In this document: in pieces, positions 7,590 through 16,345 of the stretch | Layout: each line of letters opens with the position of its first letter | How positions within the stretch are numbered: position 1 is the first letter of the stretch | DNA from: Lysobacter enzymogenes | GTDB lineage: Bacteria > Pseudomonadota > Gammaproteobacteria > Xanthomonadales > Xanthomonadaceae | Direction of reading: 5' to 3' | DNA: 64,000 nt | Assembly (NCBI RefSeq): GCF_023617245.1 | Contig: NZ_CP067396.1 | Location: 4,712,001-4,776,000, forward strand | Notes under the pieces: model-generated | Databases searched by the model: none | The model's input: the letters and a program-made list of their open reading frames with translations, nothing else | What the model was told of the DNA's origin: nothing | Translations under genes and position numbers: made by a program

Positions 7590-8888
7590 GTGGATTCGAT
7601 TTCGCGCGTGGGCTTCGGCCTGTTCGGTCTGGCGGTGCTCGTCGCCATCGCCTGGGTGTTCTCGGTCAACCGCCGCAAGGTCGATTGGAAGCTGGTCGCC
7701 ATCGGCATCACCCTGCAGATCGCCTTCGCCGCGGTGGTGCTGCTGGTGCCGGGCGGCAAGGACGTGTTCGACGCCATCGGCAAGGGCTTCGTGCACGTGC
7801 TCGAGTTCGTCGGCGCCGGCTCGAAGTTCATCTTCGGCGACCTCATGGACGTCAGCAAATTCGGCTTCATCTTCGCCTTCCAGGTACTGCCGACGATCAT
7901 TTTCTTCTCCGCGCTGATGGGCGTGCTGTACCACCTGGGGGTGATGCAGGCGGTGGTGCGCGGCATGGCTTGGGCGATCACCAAGGTCATGCGCGTGTCC
8001 GGCGCGGAGACCACCAGCGTCTGCGCCAGCGTGTTCATCGGCCAGACCGAGGCGCCGCTGACCGTGCGCCCCTACATTCCGAAGATGACCGAGTCCGAGC
8101 TGATCACGATGATGATCGGCGGCATGGCCCACATCGCCGGCGGCGTGCTCGCGGCCTATGTCGGCATGCTCGGCGCCGGCGACCCCGAATCCCAGGCGTT
8201 CTACGCCAAGCACCTGCTGGCGGCCTCGATCATGGCCGCGCCGGCCACGCTGGTGATCGCCAAGATCCTGGTGCCGGAAACCGGCGAGCCGCTGACCCGC
8301 GGCACGATCAAGATGGAAGTGGAGAAGAACACCGCCAACATCATCGACGCCGCCGCCGCGGGCGCCGGCGACGGCCTGCGCCTGGCGCTGAACATCGGCG
8401 CGATGCTGCTGGCCTTCATCGCGCTGATGGCGCTGATCAACGCGCCGCTGACCTGGATCGGCGAGCACACCGGCCTGGCCGCGGCGATCGGCAAGCCGAC
8501 CGACCTGTCCACCATCCTGGGCTTCCTGCTCGCGCCGATCGCCTGGGTGATCGGCACGCCGTGGGCCGACGCCAACGTGGTCGGCGGCCTGATCGGCGAG
8601 AAGGTCGTGCTCAACGAGTTCGTCGCCTACACCCACCTGGCCGACATCGTGAACGGCAAGGTCGCCGGCGTCAGCCTCAGCGACGAGGGTCGCCTGATCG
8701 CGACCTATGCGCTGTGCGGCTTCGCCAACTTCTCCTCGATCGCGATCCAGATCGGCGGCATCGGCGGGCTCGCCCCGGAACGCCGCCAGGACCTGGCCCG
8801 CTTCGGCCTGCGCGCGGTGCTGGGCGGCTCGATCGCCACCTTCATGACCGCGACCATCGCCGGCGTGCTGACCCACTTCGCCTCGTAA
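7590..8888 (+). CDS. Concentrative nucleoside transporter, NupC/CNT family
   Basis: Inner-membrane H+ or Na+ coupled nucleoside importer of 432 residues. CNT features in order: N-terminal helix 1 (SRVGFGLFGLAVLVAIAWVFSV), the core FAFQVLPTIIFFSALMGVLYHLG, the substrate-binding FIGQTEAPLTVRPYI, and the second half ANVVGGLIGEKVVLNEFVAY with YALCGFANFSSIAIQIGGIG. Start is GTG 7590, with GGGGAG 4 nt upstream. The kinase gene at 8893 starts 4 bp after the stop, so the two form an operon for nucleoside uptake and use of the sugar. Confidence 0.95.
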   Translation: MDSISRVGFGLFGLAVLVAIAWVFSVNRRKVDWKLVAIGITLQIAFAAVVLLVPGGKDVFDAIGKGFVHVLEFVGAGSKFIFGDLMDVSKFGFIFAFQVLPTIIFFSALMGVLYHLGVMQAVVRGMAWAITKVMRVSGAETTSVCASVFIGQTEAPLTVRPYIPKMTESELITMMIGGMAHIAGGVLAAYVGMLGAGDPESQAFYAKHLLAASIMAAPATLVIAKILVPETGEPLTRGTIKMEVEKNTANIIDAAAAGAGDGLRLALNIGAMLLAFIALMALINAPLTWIGEHTGLAAAIGKPTDLSTILGFLLAPIAWVIGTPWADANVVGGLIGEKVVLNEFVAYTHLADIVNGKVAGVSLSDEGRLIATYALCGFANFSSIAIQIGGIGGLAPERRQDLARFGLRAVLGGSIATFMTATIAGVLTHFAS

Positions 8889-8892
8889 GCGC

Positions 8893-9873
8893 ATGAGCGA
8901 TTCCGCCAACAAAGGCCGCGTCGTCGTGGTCGGCTCGTTCAACGTCGACCACGTCTGGGCGCTGCCCGCGCTGCCGCGCCCGGGCGAGACCCTGGCCGGC
9001 ACTTACCGCACCGGCCCCGGCGGCAAGGGCTTCAACCAGGCCACCGCGGCCGCGCGCGCGGGCGCGACGACCGCGTTCGTGTGCGCGCTCGGCGACGACG
9101 CCGGCGGCCGCCTGGCGCGCGAGCTCGCCGCCGGCGACGGCCTGGACCTGCGCGCGCTGCGCAGCGCCGAGCCCACCGGCACCGCCGGCATCTACGTCGA
9201 CGCCGACGGCCGCAACACCATCGTGATCGGCCCCGGCGCCAACGCCGAGCTGTCGCCGGCCTTCGTCGGCGAGCACGCGGCCGCCCTGGACGCCGCCCAG
9301 GTCGCGCTGACCCAACTGGAAACCCCGCTCGAATCGGCCATCGCCGCGTTCGCGCGCGCGCGCGATGCCGGCGGATCGACCCTGCTCAACCCGGCCCCGG
9401 CCGATGCGGTCGCCAGCGACGCGCTGTGGGCGCTGACCGACATCGCCACGCCGAACGAAACCGAGTTCTGCGCGCAGTTGCAGCGCCGGGGCGGCGACGC
9501 GCTCGACCCCGACGCGCTCGCCGGCCTCGACGACGCGGCGCTGCACGCGCACTGCCGCCGCTTGCTGGCGCACGGCAGCGTGGTGATCACCCTGGGCAAG
9601 TCGGGCTGCTTCGTCTCCCATGCCGACGGCGCGCTGCGCGGCGACGAGCAGGCGTTCTATCGCGTCCCCGCCGCGGCGGTGAAGGCCATCGACACCACCG
9701 GCGCGGGCGATGCCTTCAACGGCGCGCTGGCGGCGGCGCTGGCGCGCGATCCGGACGCGGCGTTCGGCGAACACGTGCGCTACGCGGTGCGCTTCGCCGG
9801 CCTGTCGACCGAACGCGCCGGCGCGGCGGCGGCGATGCCGAGCGACGCCGAGCTGCGGGCGCGGTTCGGCTGA
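8893..9873 (+). CDS. Ribokinase / PfkB-family carbohydrate kinase
   Basis: Cytoplasmic sugar kinase of 326 residues. Ribokinase signature 1 is GPGGKGFNQATAAARAG near residue 42; signature 2 is DTTGAGDAFNG at 267-277 with D273 as catalytic base. Length and motifs fit RbsK-like enzymes (about 300-320 residues). With the nucleoside transporter 4 bp upstream, the likely substrate is ribose or deoxyribose released from nucleosides, or possibly a nucleoside itself; the sequence does not decide between them. Confidence 0.9.
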   Translation: MSDSANKGRVVVVGSFNVDHVWALPALPRPGETLAGTYRTGPGGKGFNQATAAARAGATTAFVCALGDDAGGRLARELAAGDGLDLRALRSAEPTGTAGIYVDADGRNTIVIGPGANAELSPAFVGEHAAALDAAQVALTQLETPLESAIAAFARARDAGGSTLLNPAPADAVASDALWALTDIATPNETEFCAQLQRRGGDALDPDALAGLDDAALHAHCRRLLAHGSVVITLGKSGCFVSHADGALRGDEQAFYRVPAAAVKAIDTTGAGDAFNGALAAALARDPDAAFGEHVRYAVRFAGLSTERAGAAAAMPSDAELRARFG

Positions 9874-9924
9874 GCTGAGAGCCGCACCGGGGTCGCGGCA
9901 GGGCCCTCGCCAGGATCTGCTTCT

Positions 9925-10007
9925 GTGGGAGGGCCTTCAGGCCCGATGCTCTTGTTTCAGGTCGCGGCAACCTGGCCGAAAAGCATCGGGCCTGAAGGCC
10001 CTCCCAC
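9925..10007. repeat. REPIN-like inverted pair, family A
   Basis: Two 25-bp arms, gtgggagggccttcaggccc continuing gatgc at the left and its reverse complement at the right, separated by about 33 bp. Each arm is itself palindromic (gggccttcaggccc), so the whole can fold as a long hairpin. Located between the ribokinase stop and the Fur box of the receptor. Confidence 0.9.
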
Positions 10008-10104
10008 TGTCGTTCTGGCAGCACCTAAACGACTGAAACGCCTGGATTTTCGGCTCTCCGCACGCAGCCTGCGCGACCGCAGCGCCGTCCACGGCCTTTG
10101 ACTT

Positions 10105-10123
10105 GAGAATGGTTCGCATTAAC
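10105..10123 (+). promoter_or_regulatory. Fur box upstream of siderophore receptor
   Basis: gagaatggttcgcattaac matches 13 of 19 positions of the Fur consensus and ends 37 bp before the receptor start, the same distance as in the hemP unit. It implies iron repression of the receptor and probably of the PepSY gene that follows. Confidence 0.7.
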
Positions 10124-10160
10124 ATGCGATCCCTGTCGCAGTTCCCAGGCCGCCCTCCCC

Positions 10161-12281
10161 ATGCTCCGTCCCCAGCTTCTCGCCAGCGCCGTGCTGGCTG
10201 TCCTCATCGCGCCCATCGCCCAGGCCGAGGAGGCCAAGGACCTCGATCGCGTCACCGTCTCGGCCAGCACCAGCCGCACGCCCAACTCGGAAGCGGCGCT
10301 GGCCAACACCATCACCGTGATCGACGCCGAACAGCTCAAGCAGCAGTTGGCGGTGACCCAGGACGTGTCGCAGATCCTCGCCAACCTGATCCCCTCGTTC
10401 TCGCCCTCGCGGCAGAAGCTGACCAACGGCGGCGAAACCCTGCGCGGACGCAAGCCGCTGTACCTGGTCGACGGCGTGCCGCAGTCGACCCCGCTGCGCG
10501 AAGGCGGCCGCGACGGCCACACCATCGATCCGGCGATGATCGAGCGCATCGAGGTCATCCACGGCGCCAACGCGCTGCAGGGCCTGGGCGCATCGGGCGG
10601 CATCATCAACATCATCACCAAGCGCGCGCCGCGCCGCGACGGCGAGAGCTTCCAGGACGTCAACATCGGCGTCAGCAGCGCGCTGCCGAACCAAAGCGAC
10701 AGCGTCGGTTACCGCGCCTCCTACCTGTTCGGCACCCGCAGCGGCGATGTGGACTTCGTCGGCGGCGCGTCGTACGCCAGCGAAGGGCTGTTCTACGATG
10801 GCAACGGCGACGCGATCGCGGTCAACGACATCCAGGGCGACCTGATGGACGCGCGCAGCTACAACCTGTTCGCCAAGGCCGGCTGGGACATCGACGAAGA
10901 CAAGCGCCTGCAGCTGACCGCCAACCGCTACCAGCTGCGCGGCAACAACGATTACATCACCGTCAATGGCGACATCCGCACCGGCAAGCTCGCGACGTCC
11001 GCGCGCGGCAGCCGCGAGGGCCGCGGCGCGCAGAACCGCTCGACCTCGGTGGTGCTGGACTACACCGACAAGTCGCTGGCCGGCGGCTACTTCAACGCGC
11101 AGCTGTTCTGGGTCGACTTCAACGGCCTGTACGGCGCCACCGACTGGGAAGACTTCTGGCGCGACGGCCGCGATCCGCACTGGTGGGACCAGTCGCAGAA
11201 CGTGTCGGAAAAGATCGGCGGCAAGTTCGGCTGGTCGCGCGACAACCTGTTCGGCCAGCGCCTGCGCGCGACCTTCGGCCTGGACTGGAACCGCGACAAG
11301 ACCTACCAGGAACTGGTGGTGGCCAAGCTCAAGTGGGTGCCGCAGACCACTTACGAATCCTGGTCGCCGTTCGCGCAGGCCGAGTGGTGGGTGACCGACA
11401 AGGTCATGCTGACCGCGGGCGTGCGCCACGAGCGCGGCAAGCTCGAAGTCGGCGACTTCACCACCATCCCGTCCAACGCCGGCGGCAGCCGCTTCGTCCG
11501 CGGCGGCTCGCCGAAGACCCGCGAGACCCTGCCCAACTACGGCGTCGTGTTCGAAGCCACCGACGCGCTGAAGTTCTACGCCTCGTATTCGGAGGGCTAC
11601 ACCGTCGCCGACATCGGCCGGGTGCTGCGCGGCATCACCACGCCGAACCAGAGCGTGGACAAGCTGGTCGACCTGTCGCCGGTGGTGTCGGACAACCGCG
11701 AGATCGGCGTGGACTTCGACAACGGCCGCTGGCTGGCGCACCTGGCCGCGTACTGGTCCGATTCCGACCTCGGCTCGCGCCTGCAGTTCGACCGCAACAC
11801 CCAGAGCTATTTCGTCGTGCGCGAGCGTACCGAAATCCGCGGCATCGAGGGCAACGTCGCGTTCCAGTTCTCCGACAACGGCCGCGCCGGCGTGGGCTAC
11901 GCGCGCGGCAAGGGCCGCTACGACAGCGACGGCGACGACCGCGTCGATTCCGACCTGCCCGGCATCAACATCAGCCCCGACCGCATCACCGCGTTCTGGG
12001 ACCAGACCTGGAACGACTGGTTCTCGACCCGCCTGCAGGGCAGCCGCGCGATCGACCGCGACTTCGATTCCAAGGGCGTGCAAGTGGCCAGCACCGACGG
12101 CTACACCACCGTCGACCTGCAGGGCCGGTTCAAGCTGCCGCTGGGCCAGCTCAACGTCGGCATCGAGAACCTGTTCGACGAGCAGTACATCACCTACTAC
12201 TCGCAGAGCACGCCGCGCAACGACACCTACGTGGCCGGACGCGGGCGCGTGCTCAACCTGAGCTGGTCGCACCGGTTCTGA
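10161..12281 (+). CDS. TonB-dependent siderophore receptor
   Basis: Outer-membrane ferric-siderophore receptor of 706 residues. Signal peptide 1-22 (cleavage IAQA-EE), TonB box DLDRVTVSAS at about 27-36, plug domain with LRGRKPLYLVDGVPQSTPLR and IERIEVIHGANALQGLGASGG, then a 22-strand barrel ending in the aromatic VLNLSWSHRF. The end LGQLNVGIENLFDEQYITYY resembles IutA-type receptors for hydroxamate or carboxylate siderophores, but the ligand is not established. No STN domain. A Fur box lies 37 bp upstream. The PepSY membrane protein gene follows after 25 bp. Confidence 0.93.
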   Translation: MLRPQLLASAVLAVLIAPIAQAEEAKDLDRVTVSASTSRTPNSEAALANTITVIDAEQLKQQLAVTQDVSQILANLIPSFSPSRQKLTNGGETLRGRKPLYLVDGVPQSTPLREGGRDGHTIDPAMIERIEVIHGANALQGLGASGGIINIITKRAPRRDGESFQDVNIGVSSALPNQSDSVGYRASYLFGTRSGDVDFVGGASYASEGLFYDGNGDAIAVNDIQGDLMDARSYNLFAKAGWDIDEDKRLQLTANRYQLRGNNDYITVNGDIRTGKLATSARGSREGRGAQNRSTSVVLDYTDKSLAGGYFNAQLFWVDFNGLYGATDWEDFWRDGRDPHWWDQSQNVSEKIGGKFGWSRDNLFGQRLRATFGLDWNRDKTYQELVVAKLKWVPQTTYESWSPFAQAEWWVTDKVMLTAGVRHERGKLEVGDFTTIPSNAGGSRFVRGGSPKTRETLPNYGVVFEATDALKFYASYSEGYTVADIGRVLRGITTPNQSVDKLVDLSPVVSDNREIGVDFDNGRWLAHLAAYWSDSDLGSRLQFDRNTQSYFVVRERTEIRGIEGNVAFQFSDNGRAGVGYARGKGRYDSDGDDRVDSDLPGINISPDRITAFWDQTWNDWFSTRLQGSRAIDRDFDSKGVQVASTDGYTTVDLQGRFKLPLGQLNVGIENLFDEQYITYYSQSTPRNDTYVAGRGRVLNLSWSHRF

Positions 12282-12306
12282 TCCCCGCCGCCGCGCACGC
12301 CGAGCC

Positions 12307-13428
12307 ATGAATTCCAGCCAGGCCGCCCCCGCTCCGCACGCCCCCGCGCCGCGCCGACTGCGCGCGGCCTTGAAGTGGCTGCACCTGTGGCTGGGGCTGA
12401 CCCTGGGCAGCGCGTTCGCGCTGGTGGCGCTGTCGGGCACGGTGCTGGCGTTCCAGCGCGAGCTGGCGCTGTGGGCGTATCCGCAACTGCAGCGCGATGC
12501 CGACATCGCGCCGCAGCAGCGCGCGCGGGCGCTGGAGCGGATCGTCGCGCACTGGCAGGCCCAGGGCATGACCTCGCTCGACCTGCCCTCGCCGCAGTTC
12601 CCGGTCTGGCAGGGCTACTTCCCCGACAACGAGCGGCGCTATTTCGACCCGGCCAGCGGCGAGCTGCTGCTGACCCGCAACACCGGCAACGACCTGATCC
12701 TGTGGCTGCGCGACTGGCACACCCACCTGCTGGCCGGCAAAAGCGGCGAGCAGGTGCTCGGCGCGGTCGGCATCGCCGCGGTGTTCCTGCTGCTCAGCGG
12801 GCTGTATCTGTGGTGGCCGCGTTGGTCGGCGCTGGCGGCGAGCCTGAAGTGGTATCGCGGGCCGCCGACCCGGCGCTGGTTCAGCTGGCATCGCGGCCTG
12901 GGCCTGTGGCTGTTGCCGCTGACCTTGCTGGCGGCGGTCACCGGCACCGCGATGGTCTACGACGAGATCGCGCGCAGCGCCTTGCGCGCGGCGTTTTCCG
13001 AAGCCGAACCGGCGAAGCCGCCGAAACTCGCGGCGCGCGCCGACGCGCCGATCGACTGGGCCGCGACCCTGCGCGCGGCCGACGCGGCGGTGGCCGCGGA
13101 CGGGCCGATTCCCGGCGCGCAATTGCGCCGGATCGGCTTGCCGAAGAAGGACAGCGGGCTGGTGACGATCCGCGCGCGCGCGGTCGACGAATGGCATCCG
13201 GTCGGGCGCAGCATGATCTGGATCGATCCGTGGCGCGGCGCGCTGCTGGGCGCGCGCGATGCGACCCGGCAAGGGCCCGGCGCGCGCGCGTACGAGGCGA
13301 TGTATCCGCTGCACGGCGGCTTCGTCGGCGGGCGGGCGTGGCAGCTGCTGATCGCGCTGACCGGGTTGGCGCCGCCGTTGCTGTTGGTCACCGGCTTCCT
13401 GTTCTGGCGGCGCCGGCGCGGTCGCTGA
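12307..13428 (+). CDS. PepSY-associated transmembrane protein (iron-regulated membrane protein family)
   Basis: 373 residues, four membrane helices: about residues 22-45, 150-175, 200-225 and 340-365, with periplasmic PepSY-type regions between. Conserved family features are KWLHLWLGLTLGSAFALVALSGT, the histidine-bearing LRDWHTHLLAG, and SWHRGLGLWLLPLTLLAAVTGT. Such proteins are typically co-transcribed with TonB siderophore receptors and are thought to reduce or move siderophore iron at the inner membrane; that function is inferred. It follows the receptor by 25 bp and shares its Fur-controlled promoter. Confidence 0.88.
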   Translation: MNSSQAAPAPHAPAPRRLRAALKWLHLWLGLTLGSAFALVALSGTVLAFQRELALWAYPQLQRDADIAPQQRARALERIVAHWQAQGMTSLDLPSPQFPVWQGYFPDNERRYFDPASGELLLTRNTGNDLILWLRDWHTHLLAGKSGEQVLGAVGIAAVFLLLSGLYLWWPRWSALAASLKWYRGPPTRRWFSWHRGLGLWLLPLTLLAAVTGTAMVYDEIARSALRAAFSEAEPAKPPKLAARADAPIDWAATLRAADAAVAADGPIPGAQLRRIGLPKKDSGLVTIRARAVDEWHPVGRSMIWIDPWRGALLGARDATRQGPGARAYEAMYPLHGGFVGGRAWQLLIALTGLAPPLLLVTGFLFWRRRRGR

Positions 13429-13469
13429 GCGGCACCGGTTGCCCGCCTTGGCGAACTGCTTGGGCTTTT

Positions 13470-13588
13470 GTGGGAGGGCCTTCAGGCCCGATGCTCTTGT
13501 GTCGGATCGCCGCAGACTGACACACGAGCATCGGGCCTGAAGGCCCTCCCGCATAAAGCGAACGCATCGGGCCTGAAGGCCCTCCCAC
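13470..13588. repeat. REPIN-like cluster, family A, three arms
   Basis: An inverted pair (13470-13551) like that at 9925-10007, followed 8 bp later by a third arm in the same direction as the second (gcatcgggcctgaaggccct, then cccac). Lies between the PepSY gene and the YegP-like gene. Confidence 0.9.
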
Positions 13589-13766
13589 GAAAGCGCCGCC
13601 GCGGCTTTCCGGCGCGGAAAAATCTTGCGGGTGTTTCGTCCCCGCATCGCCCGTTCCCGTCCGGTCCGGCTTCACGAGCGCGTTCTAAGCTCGTGTACGT
13701 CTTATGCGCGTGCATCCACACGGCCACACCCGCCGCCGCGGCGGCGCCAAACTCGAGGGATCGGAC

Positions 13767-14102
13767 ATGGCAGGCAAGTACGTCATCAGCAAGCAGAGCA
13801 ACGGGCAGTTCCACTTCGTGCTCAAGGCCGGCAACGGCCAGGTGATCCTCAGCAGCGAGGGCTACAAGCAGAAGGCCTCGGCGCTGGAGGGCATCGAGTC
13901 GGTGCGCAAGAACAGCCAGATCGACGCGCGCTACGAGCGCAAGAGCGCCGCCGACGGCCGGCTGTATTTCCTGCTTACCGCGAGCAATGGCCAGGCCATC
14001 GGCAACAGCCAGATGTACAAGGACGCGAGCGGCCGCGACGGCGGCATCGCTTCGGTCAAGGAGAACGGGCCGTCGCTGAAGGTCGAAGACACCGCGCCCT
14101 GA
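13767..14102 (+). CDS. YegP family protein (DUF1508 tandem)
   Basis: Small cytoplasmic protein of 111 residues made of two DUF1508 repeats: GKYVISKQSNGQFHFVLKAG (residues 3-22) through VRKNS, and KSAADGRLYFLLTASNGQAI through SVKENG. Each repeat has the family pattern of an aromatic-flanked F-x-L-K-A-x-N-G-x-x-I core. Function unknown. CGAGGGA lies 9 nt upstream of the ATG. Monocistronic. Confidence 0.92.
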   Translation: MAGKYVISKQSNGQFHFVLKAGNGQVILSSEGYKQKASALEGIESVRKNSQIDARYERKSAADGRLYFLLTASNGQAIGNSQMYKDASGRDGGIASVKENGPSLKVEDTAP

Positions 14103-14320
14103 GTCCGGCTTGGCTCGGGCTGGGCCCGGGCCGGGTTCCGCCGTCGCGCCGGTCCGCTACGACCTCGGGCCGGCCGTAACGGCAGGCGCCGGCGAGCCGG
14201 CGCCAGGCAGCCAGGGTCCGCGCCCCTGCGACGGCCCGCATCGGCGCATCCGCCGATGACGCTCGCGCCCACGCCTGGCAGGCCTCCGCGCCGCCGCGGG
14301 GCCGCCCCGGGCGGGTGGCT

Positions 14321-14326
14321 TACAAT
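14321..14326 (+). promoter_or_regulatory. -10 box TACAAT directly before dusB (possible leaderless start)
   Basis: TACAAT ends 6 bp before the ATG at 14333, so a start site 7 nt downstream of the box would coincide with the A of the start codon. No Shine-Dalgarno sequence is visible between the box and the ATG. Confidence 0.5.
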
Positions 14327-14332
14327 GCGCGC

Positions 14333-15331
14333 ATGCGCATCGGCCCCCATTCCATCGCCCCCCGGGTGATCCTCGCCCCGATGGCGGGCGTCACCGACAA
14401 GCCGTTCCGGGTGCTGTGCAAGCGCCTGGGCGCGGGGCTGTGCGTTTCGGAGATGACCACCAGCGATCCGCGCTTCTGGACCACGGCCAAGTCGCGCCAT
14501 CGCATGGACCACGCCGGCGAGCCCGCGCCGATCAGCGTGCAGATCGCCGGCACGGTGCCGCGCGTCATGGCCGAGGCGGCGCGCTACAACGTCGATCACG
14601 GCGCGCAGATCGTCGACATCAACATGGGCTGCCCGGCCAAGAAGGTCTGCAACGCCTGGGCCGGCTCGGCGCTGATGCGCGAACCCGAACTGGTGGCGCA
14701 GATCCTGGAGGCGGTGGTCGCGGCGGTCGACGTGCCGGTCACGCTCAAGATCCGCACCGGCTGGGACCACGACCAGCGCAACGCGCCGCTGATCGCGCGC
14801 ATCGCCGAACAGTCCGGCATCGCCGCGCTGGCGGTGCACGGGCGCACCCGCGACCAGCAGTACACCGGCGTCGCCGAGTACGACACCATCGCCGCGATCA
14901 AGGCGCAGCTGTCGATTCCGGTGATCGCCAACGGCGACATCGATTCGCCGCGCAAGGCCGCCTTCGTGCTCGCCCATACCGGCTGCGACGCGGTCATGGT
15001 CGGCCGCGCGGCGCAGGGGCGGCCGTGGATCTTCGGCGAGATCGCCCACTTCCTGGAACACGGCGAGGAACGCGCGCCGCCGTCGCTGGCGCAGGTGCGC
15101 GAGATCCTGCTCGGCCACCTCGAACACCTGCACGCGTTCTACGGCGAAGTCTCCGGCGTGCGCATCGCGCGCAAGCACCTGGGCTGGTACGCCAAGGACC
15201 GCCCGGAGAACGCCGCCTTCCGCGCCGTGGTCAACCGCGCCGAATCGGCCGAGCAGCAGCTGCGGCTGACGCGCGATTACTTCGATGCGCTGGTGGCTGG
15301 GGTGGTTCCGGAATTGCCGGCGGCGGCTTGA
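14333..15331 (+). CDS. dusB: tRNA-dihydrouridine synthase B
   Basis: FMN enzyme that reduces a uridine in the D-loop of tRNAs to dihydrouridine, using NADPH. 332 residues: N-terminal TIM barrel with ILAPMAGVTDKPFR, the catalytic C100 in NMGCPAKKV, GGC-type flavin sites (AVHGRTRDQQY, IANGDI, VMVGRAAQGRPWIF), and a C-terminal helical RNA-binding domain (RIARKHLGWY). The N-terminus RIGPHSIAPRVILAPMAGVT is typical of DusB. In many gammaproteobacteria dusB precedes fis; no fis follows here. ATG 14333 is preferred because the upstream frame overlaps the -10 box. Confidence 0.93.
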   Translation: MRIGPHSIAPRVILAPMAGVTDKPFRVLCKRLGAGLCVSEMTTSDPRFWTTAKSRHRMDHAGEPAPISVQIAGTVPRVMAEAARYNVDHGAQIVDINMGCPAKKVCNAWAGSALMREPELVAQILEAVVAAVDVPVTLKIRTGWDHDQRNAPLIARIAEQSGIAALAVHGRTRDQQYTGVAEYDTIAAIKAQLSIPVIANGDIDSPRKAAFVLAHTGCDAVMVGRAAQGRPWIFGEIAHFLEHGEERAPPSLAQVREILLGHLEHLHAFYGEVSGVRIARKHLGWYAKDRPENAAFRAVVNRAESAEQQLRLTRDYFDALVAGVVPELPAAA

Positions 15332-15375
15332 GCGCAGTCGGCGGTTCGATATGGGATTGCGCTGCGACCTGAGCG

Positions 15376-15620
15376 GAGAGCGTCGGGGCTGAAGCCCTCC
15401 CACGAGAGCATCGGGGTTCAAGCCCCCCCATGAAGGCATCGGGGTTGAGGCCCCTTCCACGAGAGCATCGGGGGTTCAAGCCCTCCCATGAAAGCATCGG
15501 GGCTGAAGCCCCTCCCGCGAGAGCATCGGGGTTCAAGCCCCTCCCACAAGAACACCGGGGTCGAAGCCAATCCCACAGGGGCGGCGCGCGACCGTGGGAG
15601 GGCCTTCAGGCCCGACGCCT
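15376..15620. repeat. Tandem array of family A repeat arms
   Basis: Seven direct copies of a 28-30 bp unit of the form gcatcgggg(c/t)t(g/c)aagcccctcccacgaga (starts near 15381, 15409, 15437, 15466, 15495, 15523, 15553), with one inverted arm at the right (15594-15619). The copies differ from one another at several positions. It fills the gap between the convergent dusB and lipoprotein genes. Confidence 0.85.
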
Positions 15621-15663
15621 TTCGATCCGCCGCCGCGACAGCCCGCCGCTCGCTGCGCGCGGG

Positions 15664-16170
15664 TCAGCGCTTGCCCTTGCCTTTCGCGCGCGCGTACTCC
15701 TCCGGCGTCTGCCCGTTTTCCGGCACCGCCGGAAACGCCGGCGCGGTGCAGCCGGGCGTTTCCTCCACCAGCAGCACCGCCAGCACGTTCGGATTGAGAT
15801 CCTTGGCCGCGCCGCTGGCGGCGTCCACGCCGACGCCGATCAAGCCGCCGATCAAGGCGTTGCCGGCCATGCGCACCGCGCCGGCGCTGCCGAGTTCGCT
15901 GCGCACCTGGGTCAGGGCCTGGCGATAACCGGACTTGCACAGCTCCACCGCGACCGGATGCTTGCGCTTGAGCTTGAGCACGCACGGCGTGGAGCAGCGT
16001 TCGCCGTTCGACAGCGACACCGTCGCCGCACCGGGCAGGCTGTCGATGGTCAGCGACTGGGTCGAGCCGCGGATGAAGGTCGCGCAGCCGCTGGCGGCGA
16101 GCGCGAGGGCCGCGACGGCTGCGGGCGCGATCGGCCGCAATGCGATCCATCGCGGAAGCAGGGGGAACAT
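15664..16170 (-). CDS. Putative lipoprotein with PEGA-like region
   Basis: 168 residues. Signal peptide with a lipobox-like AASGC29, so probable acylation at C29, although position -3 is Ala rather than Leu. Then FIRGSTQSLTIDSLPGAATV and LSNGERCSTPCVLKLKRKHP, which match the PEGA-type sandwich pattern (a small beta domain often found on surface lipoproteins). A Gly-rich hydrophobic stretch at about 100-120 and a lysine-rich tail (YARAKGKGKR) follow. Function unknown. Confidence 0.75.
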   Translation of the reverse strand: MFPLLPRWIALRPIAPAAVAALALAASGCATFIRGSTQSLTIDSLPGAATVSLSNGERCSTPCVLKLKRKHPVAVELCKSGYRQALTQVRSELGSAGAVRMAGNALIGGLIGVGVDAASGAAKDLNPNVLAVLLVEETPGCTAPAFPAVPENGQTPEEYARAKGKGKR

Positions 16171-16345
16171 GGTCTACCTCGGGGGCGGGCGGAGACGTGG
16201 AGGCGCGGCAGTCCGGCGCCGCGGCGGCCCGATTATGCAGATTTGCAGGCCCGCCGACACTGGCCGCTTGTCACCCTGACCGCGGTCACGGCGCCCCCTG
16301 TCCGTCCGCGCCGCACCGTCCTCGCGGCGGCCGCCGCGGCCGCGG

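Noticed and set aside
15376..15620. CRISPR-like array: seven units with a 28-30 bp period
   Set aside because: The whole period is one repeat, with no unique spacers; the units are arms of the dispersed family A palindrome.
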